DNA of 27,563 nt, taken from the NCBI GenBank assembly GCA_964452415.1, contig CAYVME010000013.1, positions 1 through 27,563 of the forward strand, given 5' to 3'. This document shows positions 22,388 to 27,563 of the stretch, piece by piece. The notes beneath the pieces were generated by a model. The model made no database searches and was not told the DNA's origin. It saw only the letters and a list, made by a program, of their open reading frames with translations. How positions within the stretch are numbered: the first letter of the stretch is position 1; each line of letters opens with the position of its first letter. The translations under genes were made by a program, and so were the position numbers. Origin of the DNA: UBA12068 sp964452415 (lineage in GTDB: Bacteria > Patescibacteriota > Minisyncoccia > Moranbacterales > GWC2-37-73).

Positions 22388-23810
22388 CTGGCTTTATTTT
22401 TTGCCCCTCTTTCGTATCTTCAAGTGCGTACCCTTTCTTTTCAATAATTTTTCGAAGTTCATCTGATTTTTTGAAATCTTTTTCGAGTCTGGCTTGTTCG
22501 CGCTGGGCAACAAGTTCCAAAATTTCGGCCGGAATTTCAGCTTGCTCGGCGAGAACGAATCCGAAAACGGAATTCATTCTTTTCCAGAGAATGAGAATAT
22601 TTCTGGCATCTTCTGAGGAAAGTGTCCTGTCGGTAATTTTTTTGTTGACCTCACTGATAAGCTCATACACAACTGCCAATGCCAATGGCGTGTTAAGGTC
22701 GTCATCCATAGCAGATTCAAATTTTTCCAAATATGAGGCAGTTTCAAAAACTTCATCAGAAGTGAAATTTTTCGAAATAACCGTTTCCAAATTTAAATTA
22801 AAATAGGTAATTTTTTGGATATTTTTGTGTGCCTGCTCAAGAGCTTCCCATGAAAAATCCATTTGACTTCGATAATTTGAAGAAAGAAGAAGCATGCGCA
22901 AATCCATGGCGGAAAATCCTTTTTTCTTGATATCTTCCAGTAGATAAAGATTTCCTTTTGATTTGCTCATTTTTTTGCCATCAACGAGAAGATGGCGAGT
23001 GTGAACCCAAAATCGAGCGTATTGTTTTCCAGTGTAGCATTCTGTTTGCGCAATTTCAGCTTCATGATGTGGAAAAATGTTATCCTCTCCTCCAGTGTGA
23101 ATGTCCAAGGTGTTTCCAAGATATTCAGTGCTCATGGCAGAGCATTCAATGTGCCAACCTGGATATCCAACTGACCAAGGTGATTGCCATTTCATCAGGT
23201 GCTCAGCAGGTGCTTTGATCCAAAGGGCAAAATCCCAAGGATTTTTCTTGTCAGGATGTTCTTCAATGCGTGCTCCAACTTTCAAATTTTCAAGTGTGTT
23301 GCCAGAAAGTTTTCCATAGTCCTCGAATTTGGTGACATCAAAAAAAACATTTCCATTTTTTTCATAGGCGAATCCTTTTTCAATGAGACCTTCAACGATC
23401 TTGATCATTTGTGGCACATGAGCCGTGGCTCGAGGAAAAAAGTGCGCAGGAAGAATGTTCATTTCTTTTTCCACAGTTTTGAAAGCTTCTTCATAGAATC
23501 TGGCGATTTCTTCCGGTGTCTTTTTTTGTGCCAAAGCAGCTTTCTCGATTTTGTCTTCACCTGAATCTCCTTGCGCAACATCATCATCGGTCAAATGTCC
23601 AACATCAGTGATGTTTTTGATTAGTCGAACTTCAAAGCCAGTATATTCCAAATATCGCCTGACTGTGTCAGAAAGAACATATGCGCGAATGTTTCCAATG
23701 TGAACATTGCCATATACTGTTGGTCCGCAAGAATACATTCCGACTTTGCCTGGATTTAAGGATTTAAAGATTTCCTTCTGTTTGGATAGGGTATTGTAGA
23801 GATAAAGCAT
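22380..23810 (-). CDS. cysS: Cysteinyl-tRNA synthetase
   Basis: Charges tRNA-Cys with cysteine. The 476-aa class I enzyme has HIGN (37-40, the HIGH motif), KMSKS (280-284), WHIECSAMS and the zinc ligands Cys28, Cys223, His248 and Glu252. Its full length includes the C-terminal DALR-type domain. It is the last of three minus-strand genes after corA and the four-helix-bundle gene. Its stop codon lies inside a 7-base-period array and its start abuts another. There is no SD. Confidence 0.97.
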   Translation of the reverse strand: MLYLYNTLSKQKEIFKSLNPGKVGMYSCGPTVYGNVHIGNIRAYVLSDTVRRYLEYTGFEVRLIKNITDVGHLTDDDVAQGDSGEDKIEKAALAQKKTPEEIARFYEEAFKTVEKEMNILPAHFFPRATAHVPQMIKIVEGLIEKGFAYEKNGNVFFDVTKFEDYGKLSGNTLENLKVGARIEEHPDKKNPWDFALWIKAPAEHLMKWQSPWSVGYPGWHIECSAMSTEYLGNTLDIHTGGEDNIFPHHEAEIAQTECYTGKQYARFWVHTRHLLVDGKKMSKSKGNLYLLEDIKKKGFSAMDLRMLLLSSNYRSQMDFSWEALEQAHKNIQKITYFNLNLETVISKNFTSDEVFETASYLEKFESAMDDDLNTPLALAVVYELISEVNKKITDRTLSSEDARNILILWKRMNSVFGFVLAEQAEIPAEILELVAQREQARLEKDFKKSDELRKIIEKKGYALEDTKEGQKIKPAN

Positions 23811-23814
23811 AAAA

Positions 23815-23848
23815 AGCTTACAGTTGTCAGCTTACAGCTGTCAGTTCT
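23815..23848. repeat. 7-base-period array between four-helix-bundle gene and cysS
   Basis: AGCTTAC-AGTTGTC-AGCTTAC-AGCTGTC-AGTTCTG: five units of seven bases fill the whole gap and run into the end of the four-helix-bundle gene, whose TGA stop (23841-23843) lies within it. Confidence 0.85.
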
Positions 23849-24203
23849 GAATGTTTAATTTTTTAATCATGGTGACAAGAATCTTTTGTACTTCGCATAA
23901 TAATGATTCTGCCCTTATTGTTGCAGTTTTGTCAATAAATTTCAAGCGTACTGCCAATTCAAGTTGAGTTTCTAATTCCCCAGCACTACCATAAGAGATT
24001 GAAAAAAATTGTCGCATTTCATTTCTTGAGCCTCTTTGTCTTCCTTCTGCTATATTGCTTGGAACTGAAACTGCGCATCGTCGCATTTGAGAGGTCAGCC
24101 CATAAACCTCTTCTCTTGGAAATTTGGCTGTAATTTTATATATCTCCTCAGCTAATTCCATGCCCTTATCCCACACAGTTAAATTTCTAAAAGAATAAGA
24201 CAT
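23841..24203 (-). CDS. Four-helix-bundle protein (23S rRNA IVS-protein family)
   Basis: This 120-aa protein has the typical pattern of the family first seen in intervening sequences of 23S rRNA genes: FRNLTVWDKGMELAEEIYK, LTSQMRRCAVSVPSNIAEG and FFSISYGSAGELETQLELA. Members form pentamers; their molecular function is not settled. Here it is a chromosomal gene with no rRNA gene nearby. Its last two codons and the stop are formed by the adjacent repeat array. Confidence 0.88.
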   Translation of the reverse strand: MSYSFRNLTVWDKGMELAEEIYKITAKFPREEVYGLTSQMRRCAVSVPSNIAEGRQRGSRNEMRQFFSISYGSAGELETQLELAVRLKFIDKTATIRAESLLCEVQKILVTMIKKLNIQN

Positions 24204-24211
24204 ATTTTTTT

Positions 24212-24246
24212 GTGAGTTGAAAGCTGTAATCTGTAAGCTATAAGCA
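24212..24246. repeat. 7-base-period array between corA and four-helix-bundle gene
   Basis: GAGTTGA-AAGCTGT-AATCTGT-AAGCTAT-AAGCA units fill the gap. The adjoining AGCACTC-TTC-GAGTGCT hairpin (24243-24259) overlaps the corA stop and has no T-run, so it is at most a weak terminator. Confidence 0.75.
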
Positions 24247-24257
24247 CTCTTCGAGTG

Positions 24258-25166
24258 CTAGAGCCATTTTTTAGCTTTAAAAATAATGATAGTGCCAAGT
24301 GACATGAAGATCATTATTGAGACATGAATCAAGAAGGCATGCGGGCTTTTTCCAAAGGGAATGTCGGCGCTCATGGCCAGAATGTTTGAATATACTGTCA
24401 TGGGCATCATTATGGCAGAAAAAACTGTGAGCACTTTCATGGTAAAAGAAAGTTTGTTGGAAAGAAGTGAATTGTTGGTTTCTTCCATGGATTCGATCGT
24501 CTCTTTATTGCTTTCAAGTGCATTCCAAAGTCTAATATTTGTTCCGACAAGATCCTGAAAATATGGACTAAGTTCCGATGGAATGAAATCAGTTTTCATT
24601 TGTGCCAAAGATTCAATAATGTGTCGCTGTGGTTTCAATGTGCGCCTGAAATTGAGGATGTCTCTTTTCACGACCGAGATTTCAAAAACCATCTCCTTTT
24701 CTTTGTCATTAAAAACTTGTTCCTCGATGTTTTCAAGTTTTTTGTGGATATGATCTATTCGAGGAAAACAAGATTCAAGAAGCATTTCAAGCACGGCATA
24801 CAAGAGATGTGCCGGTGTTTGATTCATGTGAAGACGCCTAATTCCTTCACTTGATTCGAGTTTGGAAAAAAAATCGTCAAGTTGATAGATGTTTTTATTG
24901 TGACCCGTGATCAGATGATCCTTGGTAAGCACGATGTCCAATTCGCCAGGATATGTTGTTCTGGCTTTAGTGTCAAAAAGGGGAATGTGAATTGTGAGAA
25001 AGACGCAATTTTTATATTGAGTGGCTTTCGGTCGAAATGTTGGTGTTACAAATTCTTCAATCGCCAAAGGATGGATATCAAAATGTTCTTGTAAATACAA
25101 GACATCATCAGCGCTTGGATCTGCAAAATCAACCCAAGTTATGTTTTTGAATTCAACTGTTTTCAT
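24258..25166 (-). CDS. CorA-family divalent metal transporter lacking the GMN motif
   Basis: A 302-aa protein with the CorA layout: a soluble alpha/beta domain, a long helix region (about 130-240) and two C-terminal membrane segments (KVLTVFSAIMMPMTVYSNIL, then HAFLIHVSIMIFMSLGTIII) with a basic KAKKW tail. CorA proteins form pentameric Mg2+/Co2+ channels. The GMN selectivity motif at the end of the first membrane segment is replaced by YSN-ILAMSADIPF, so ion choice may differ. I start it at MKTVEFKNITW (25166), because the ATG at 25217 lies inside the palindromic repeat. A strong divergent promoter lies upstream. Confidence 0.8.
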   Translation of the reverse strand: MKTVEFKNITWVDFADPSADDVLYLQEHFDIHPLAIEEFVTPTFRPKATQYKNCVFLTIHIPLFDTKARTTYPGELDIVLTKDHLITGHNKNIYQLDDFFSKLESSEGIRRLHMNQTPAHLLYAVLEMLLESCFPRIDHIHKKLENIEEQVFNDKEKEMVFEISVVKRDILNFRRTLKPQRHIIESLAQMKTDFIPSELSPYFQDLVGTNIRLWNALESNKETIESMEETNNSLLSNKLSFTMKVLTVFSAIMMPMTVYSNILAMSADIPFGKSPHAFLIHVSIMIFMSLGTIIIFKAKKWL

Positions 25167-25204
25167 GTTTTTATTTGTTTTTTTACTTTTTGTTTTATAG
25201 TTGC

Positions 25205-25233
25205 CTGGATCCCGCATCGAGTGCGGGACGACA
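25205..25233. repeat. Dispersed palindromic element, copy 2
   Basis: TCCCGCA (25210-25216), loop TCGAG and TGCGGGA (25222-25228). Compared with copy 1 at 1344-1372 one stem pair has changed on both sides, so pairing is kept. It lies in the leader of the corA transcript. Confidence 0.8.
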
Positions 25234-25264
25234 TGAGCTATTGAAACTCTCTATCCATATGTCG

Positions 25265-25293
25265 ATTATAGACCATTTTCCAGATATTGACAA
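25265..25293 (-). promoter_or_regulatory. Promoter of corA
   Basis: Minus strand: TTGTCA (25288-25293), 17 bases, TATAAT (25265-25270). Its -35 box overlaps that of the plus-strand yidD promoter by five bases. Confidence 0.8.
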
Positions 25294-25315
25294 AAGTGAT
25301 TTTTAGGTGTATTTT
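25287..25315 (+). promoter_or_regulatory. Promoter of yidD
   Basis: TTGACA (25287-25292), 17 bases, TATTTT (25310-25315). Transcription would start around 25322, only a few bases before ATG 25325, so the mRNA would be nearly leaderless. Confidence 0.65.
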
Positions 25316-25324
25316 ATCAGGTAT

Positions 25325-25564
25325 ATGAAGAAGTTATTTTTGTTGTTAATAAAGGTGTATCAGAAGGTTTTTTCTCTGGATCATGGGATTCCTTCTTGGT
25401 TTTGGGGAGGAAGGATTTGTCGTTTTCATCCGTCTTGCAGTCACTACATGTATGAGTCGATTGAAAGATTTGGAATTTTAAAAGGAGGATGGATTGGGAT
25501 AAAGAGATTTTTCAGATGTCATCCTTGGAATGATGGAGGATATGATCCGGTACCAAAGAGATAG
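25325..25564 (+). CDS. yidD: Membrane protein insertion efficiency factor YidD
   Basis: This 79-aa protein has the family signature: an amphipathic N-terminus (LFLLLIKVYQKVFS), CRFHPSCSHYMYESIERFG and RFFRCHPWNDGGYDPVP. YidD assists the YidC/Sec insertion pathway at the inner face of the membrane. ATG 25325 is preferred over the in-frame GTG at 25307, which overlaps the promoter. yidC and rnpA, its frequent neighbours, are not here. Confidence 0.93.
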   Translation: MKKLFLLLIKVYQKVFSLDHGIPSWFWGGRICRFHPSCSHYMYESIERFGILKGGWIGIKRFFRCHPWNDGGYDPVPKR

Positions 25565-25569
25565 ATTCC

Positions 25570-25618
25570 AGAGTACAACTTTCAGCTTTCAGGAAAATTC
25601 AGAAATGCAAAATACAAA
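25570..25618. repeat. 7-base-period array after yidD
   Basis: AGTACAA-CTTTCAG-CTTTCAG-GAAAATT-CAGAAAT-GCAAAAT-ACAAAAA begins shortly after the yidD stop, again in the CAGCTTTC orientation relative to the gene. Confidence 0.7.
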
Positions 25619-25674
25619 AAATATTTTTGAGGATTGGAGAATTTAAATATATTATTTTCGTTACTTTAAAACTA

Positions 25675-25693
25675 GACAGTAGAAAATACTGTC
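25675..25693 (+). other. Leader hairpin before small Cys-rich genes
   Basis: GACAGTA-GAAAA-TACTGTC is a perfect 7-bp hairpin about 30 bases before ATG 25723. A second possible stem, GCAC-TGGAG-GTGC (25707-25719), would hide the SD. They may affect translation or mRNA stability. No convincing promoter was found upstream. Confidence 0.5.
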
Positions 25694-25722
25694 GAAACAA
25701 GTACTCGCACTGGAGGTGCCAG

Positions 25723-25908
25723 ATGTGTGACGGAAAGAAAATGAACAAGATGGATTGTGCAGGATGCAAAGATGTGCATCTTTGCATAACAGAAAAAGGA
25801 AAGGCTGATCATTTGAATGATTTTGAAAAGCTTGAACTGATCAAGACATCACCCTTTCCCGAGGTTGTGGCAGCCGGCTTGGATTTCAGGCCAATGTGTT
25901 GCGATTAG
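25723..25908 (+). CDS. Small Cys-rich protein (61 aa)
   Basis: Unrecognised. MCDGKKMNKMDCAGCKDVHL carries three cysteines, with CxxC; two more end the protein (FRPMCCD). This suggests metal binding or disulphides. The start is set by GGAGGTG four bases upstream of the ATG; a longer in-frame ORF from 25627 reads through the leader hairpin and has no SD. It is first in a run of three small same-strand genes. Confidence 0.55.
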   Translation: MCDGKKMNKMDCAGCKDVHLCITEKGKADHLNDFEKLELIKTSPFPEVVAAGLDFRPMCCD

Positions 25909-25930
25909 GCTGAATACTTTTTTGTTAGTA

Positions 25931-25944
25931 CAGCCCTATGGCTG
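25931..25944 (+). other. Small hairpin before 97-aa gene
   Basis: CAGCC-CTAT-GGCTG, a 5-bp stem about 20 bases before the SD of the next gene. It may stabilise or separate the messages. Confidence 0.35.
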
Positions 25945-25966
25945 ATCATGCTTAACAGGAGGAAAT

Positions 25967-26260
25967 ATGGCGCAACAAGCATTTGCTGTGGTTGGTGGTG
26001 TAAAACATCGTTATGGTCTCGCTGAATGTGGGGCGAGGGTTTTTCATGGAAAGGGTTTGTCAACAGGAAATGATGTTGCGTCCAATGAAAAACTATTCGT
26101 TAAATGCCTTTTGACGAATGCGTGTAGCATCACTGTTGAAAGAGCGCTTAAGAATCATGAAGTCGCAACCAAGCTTGAGAAACTGACAATCTGCGCCCAC
26201 AAATGCAAAAAGAGTTGCGAAGACAAAAGCAAGCATGCCCAAGAAGAATCCTTTTTTTGA
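25967..26260 (+). CDS. Small orphan protein (97 aa)
   Basis: Unrecognised. The N-terminal half is MAQQAFAVVGGVKHRYGLAE; the C-terminal half is charged and has cysteines and histidines (CAHKCKKSCEDKSKHAQEE) that could bind metal. AGGAGG five bases before the ATG is the strongest SD in the window. It lies between the 61-aa and 53-aa genes in the same direction. Confidence 0.55.
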   Translation: MAQQAFAVVGGVKHRYGLAECGARVFHGKGLSTGNDVASNEKLFVKCLLTNACSITVERALKNHEVATKLEKLTICAHKCKKSCEDKSKHAQEESFF

Positions 26261-26306
26261 TTTCACAAAGAAGGAGAAGCCTTAAATGCAAAAGGGGAGA
26301 TGATTT

Positions 26307-26468
26307 ATGAAAAAGAAGTATATTTGTCCAGGTAGCGAACAACAACCTGCGAAGGAACGCCTGGTCAGCGCCTCAGAACTTGAGGAGCTGGAAAATGATC
26401 CCGCATGCTTTTTCTGCGGAAGAAATAAGGGCAGTCAAGAAGGTGACTGTGCTGCCACTATAATCTGA
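26307..26468 (+). CDS. Small Cys-rich protein (53 aa)
   Basis: A short ORF from ATG 26307 with GGGGAG seven bases upstream. It reads MKKKYICPGSEQQPAKERLV at the start and ends CFFCGRNKGSQEGDCAATII. Four cysteines, including CxxC, suggest a zinc knuckle. I do not recognise it. A very strong terminator follows, which supports a real transcription unit ending here. Confidence 0.5.
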   Translation: MKKKYICPGSEQQPAKERLVSASELEELENDPACFFCGRNKGSQEGDCAATII

Positions 26469-26534
26469 AATACAAAAGCGGTGAGATCCTCACAGCTAAA
26501 AGAGGTGATATAATCACTTCAAGAAACACAGCAC

Positions 26535-26570
26535 AAAGAGTCTCTGGCGTATACGCTAGAGACTCTTTTT
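26535..26570 (+). terminator. Strong rho-independent terminator
   Basis: AAAGAGTCTCT and AGAGACTCTTT pair, and the stem continues through GCG/CGC with one wobble to a loop of four bases; TTTTT overlaps the end. It closes the small-gene run. Confidence 0.92.
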
Positions 26571-26587
26571 CTATGTAAAAAAATAAA

Positions 26588-26614
26588 TTAGCACTCGGAC
26601 TTGACGACTGCTAA
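26588..26614. promoter_or_regulatory. CIRCE operator of hrcA
   Basis: TTAGCACTC-N9-GACTGCTAA matches the HrcA-binding CIRCE consensus with a single mismatch in the right arm and the correct 9-base spacer. The -35 box lies within it, so HrcA binding would block its own promoter. Confidence 0.92.
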
Positions 26615-26629
26615 TGTATGGAATATAAT
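26601..26629 (+). promoter_or_regulatory. Promoter of hrcA
   Basis: TTGACG (26601-26606) overlaps the CIRCE spacer and right arm; 17 bases further lies TATAAT (26624-26629). Confidence 0.85.
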
Positions 26630-26639
26630 GTAGAAGTAT

Positions 26640-26735
26640 TAAAAGTCCATAAAGTTAAAAGTTGAAAGTCAAAAGTAAATCGCATGTCGCTTCATTGTAG
26701 CTTTAAGGACTTTATAGACTTTTAGCTTTAGACTA
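26640..26735. repeat. 7-base-period array with inverted arms before hrcA
   Basis: AAAGTCCATAAAG (26642-26654) and CTTTAAGGACTTT (26701-26713) are inverted arms with one mismatch, surrounded by AAAAGTT-GAAAGTC-type units. It is a relative of the array at 19585-19660 and makes up most of the hrcA leader. Confidence 0.75.
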
Positions 26736-26741
26736 TTGCAT

Positions 26742-27485
26742 ATGAATGAGAGACAAGAAAAAATTTTATCAGCGGTGATTGAGGAATATACTCAAACAGC
26801 AATTCCTGTTGGGTCTCAGATTTTGGTTGGAAAATATAAATTCAAAGTCAGTCCGGCCACGATTAGAAATGATATGACTTCACTGGAGGAAGATGGATTC
26901 TTGTATCAACCTCACATCAGTTCTGGCAGAATTCCAACGGACAAAGGATATCGATATTTTGTGGAAAAGGTGATGAAGGACAAGGAGTTGTCGAAAGAAG
27001 AACAGCAAAACATGCAAAGAGAATTCTTGAAACTGAAAGCGCAGAACACTCGGCTCACTCGAACAACTGCAAAATTGCTTTCTCATGTGAGTGGAAATTT
27101 CGCCATCAGCGGTTTGATTGATAACGACGAGTTTGCAGATTTTGGAATGAGGGAATTGATGGAAGAACCGGAATTCAAAGAACTTGATGAAATGTGTCGT
27201 TTGGTTGAAATGCTGGACTATGTTGATGAGAAATTCGACAAGCTTACCAAGGATATCAAAGAGGGTGAAACGAGAATTTTTATCGGCAAAGAAAATCCCA
27301 TCGAAGGAAGCTCGAATTGTTCAATGATTGTTTCGCCATACAGATTGAGTAGTGGTGAAAAAGGAATCCTGGCCTTGATCGGACCGAAAAGAATGGCCTA
27401 TGCCAAGAACAAATCAATGATTGAATATGTGAAGAAATTGCTGGGAGCTTCTATTGTAATAGTTATGATGATAAATATTATTTAA
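26742..27485 (+). CDS. hrcA: Heat-inducible transcription repressor HrcA
   Basis: Represses chaperone operons by binding CIRCE. The 247-residue protein has the winged-helix N-terminus MNERQEKILSAVIEEYTQTA, the recognition segment SPATIRNDMTSLEEDGFLYQ and HISSGRIPTDKGYRYFV. Usual HrcA is about 340 aa; this one is short in the middle insert domain. After MIEYVKKLLG the end is ASIVIVMMINII, an unusual hydrophobic tail just before repeat-like DNA, so the last residues may have been changed by an insertion. Autoregulation is indicated by the upstream CIRCE. grpE/dnaK, if present, would lie beyond the window. Confidence 0.93.
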   Translation: MNERQEKILSAVIEEYTQTAIPVGSQILVGKYKFKVSPATIRNDMTSLEEDGFLYQPHISSGRIPTDKGYRYFVEKVMKDKELSKEEQQNMQREFLKLKAQNTRLTRTTAKLLSHVSGNFAISGLIDNDEFADFGMRELMEEPEFKELDEMCRLVEMLDYVDEKFDKLTKDIKEGETRIFIGKENPIEGSSNCSMIVSPYRLSSGEKGILALIGPKRMAYAKNKSMIEYVKKLLGASIVIVMMINII

Positions 27486-27504
27486 ATAAACCTGCAGGAC
27501 TTAC

Positions 27505-27563
27505 GCAATTGCTCGACTATTTTCCTTTTGGGCACGCTTTTGGAAAAATACTCAATTTCCAAA
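27505..27563. repeat. Partial copy of dispersed inverted-repeat element (left arm)
   Basis: CTATTTTCCTTTTGGGCACG resembles the left arm CTGTTTCCTTTCTCGGCACG of the complete copy near 14865. It is cut by the window edge. The adjacent GGACTTACGCA could be an element end, which I cannot confirm. Confidence 0.5.

Noticed and set aside
24243..24259. Second CIRCE operator (AGCACTC...GAGTGCT)
   Set aside because: The arms match CIRCE, but the spacer is 3 bases instead of 9 and it overlaps the end of corA, not a promoter.
25167..25217. Longer CorA N-terminus starting MRDPGNYK
   Set aside because: The ATG lies within the palindromic element and the extra residues are repeat-derived; ATG 25166 begins the conserved part.
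25200..25324. Transposon end formed by the palindrome
   Set aside because: No transposase, no target duplication and a stem of only 7 bp; better described as a small dispersed repeat.

Overview
The window looks like a chromosomal segment of a low-GC bacterium of the candidate phyla radiation (Patescibacteria). Evidence: an alanyl-tRNA synthetase without the C-terminal C-Ala domain, a VirD4/TraG-type ATPase ending in a treble of Cys pairs of the kind common in CPR proteins, a sigma-region-4/HARE-HTH protein, compact operons and many starts without a Shine-Dalgarno (SD) sequence. UGA is used as a stop (four-helix-bundle gene, 53-aa gene), so the UGA-recoded CPR lineages are unlikely. I cannot name the lineage more closely. 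No rRNA, tRNA, CRISPR array or transposase gene is visible, and no gene-free stretch exceeds about 300 bases.

Layout: (1) 187-5036: sigma-r4/HARE regulator, a membrane protein and a VirD4-like ATPase. (2) 5156-6577: a partial riboflavin operon (stand-alone riboflavin kinase, riboflavin synthase, lumazine synthase). (3) 6586-11935: three proteins with a C-terminal PEP-synthase-type phosphohistidine swivel domain, one free-standing PEP-synthase ATP-grasp domain, and a SixA-like histidine phosphatase on the opposite strand. Together they look like a PEP synthase or rifampicin phosphotransferase taken apart into modules, and this is my main candidate for an undescribed system. (4) 12004-14764: zinc-ribbon protein, Atm1-like ABC exporter, DUF457-like membrane protein. 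(5) 14972-18942: mnmA, two small helical proteins, alaS, rplU. (6) 18991-21053, minus strand: dnaB then recR. (7) 21326-22281: two orphan genes. (8) 22380-25166, minus strand: corA, four-helix-bundle protein, cysS. (9) 25325-26468: yidD and three small, mostly Cys-rich ORFs. (10) 26588-27485: CIRCE operator and hrcA.

Three repeat families lie between and sometimes inside the genes. The first is degenerate arrays with a 7-base period (CAGCTTA-like or its complement) at about ten junctions; these often supply or touch the stop codon of the neighbouring gene. The second is a short palindrome (CCCGNATCGAGTNCGGG) in two intergenic copies whose stem bases covary, plus a likely relative inserted in frame in alaS. 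The third is a roughly 110-base inverted-repeat element, complete at about 14850-14965, with partial copies at both ends of the window.

Two styles of gene start coexist. Housekeeping genes mostly lack an SD and follow repeat arrays or neighbouring stops closely. The phosphatase and the small orphan genes mostly have strong SD sequences, and several have their own promoters, leader hairpins and terminators.
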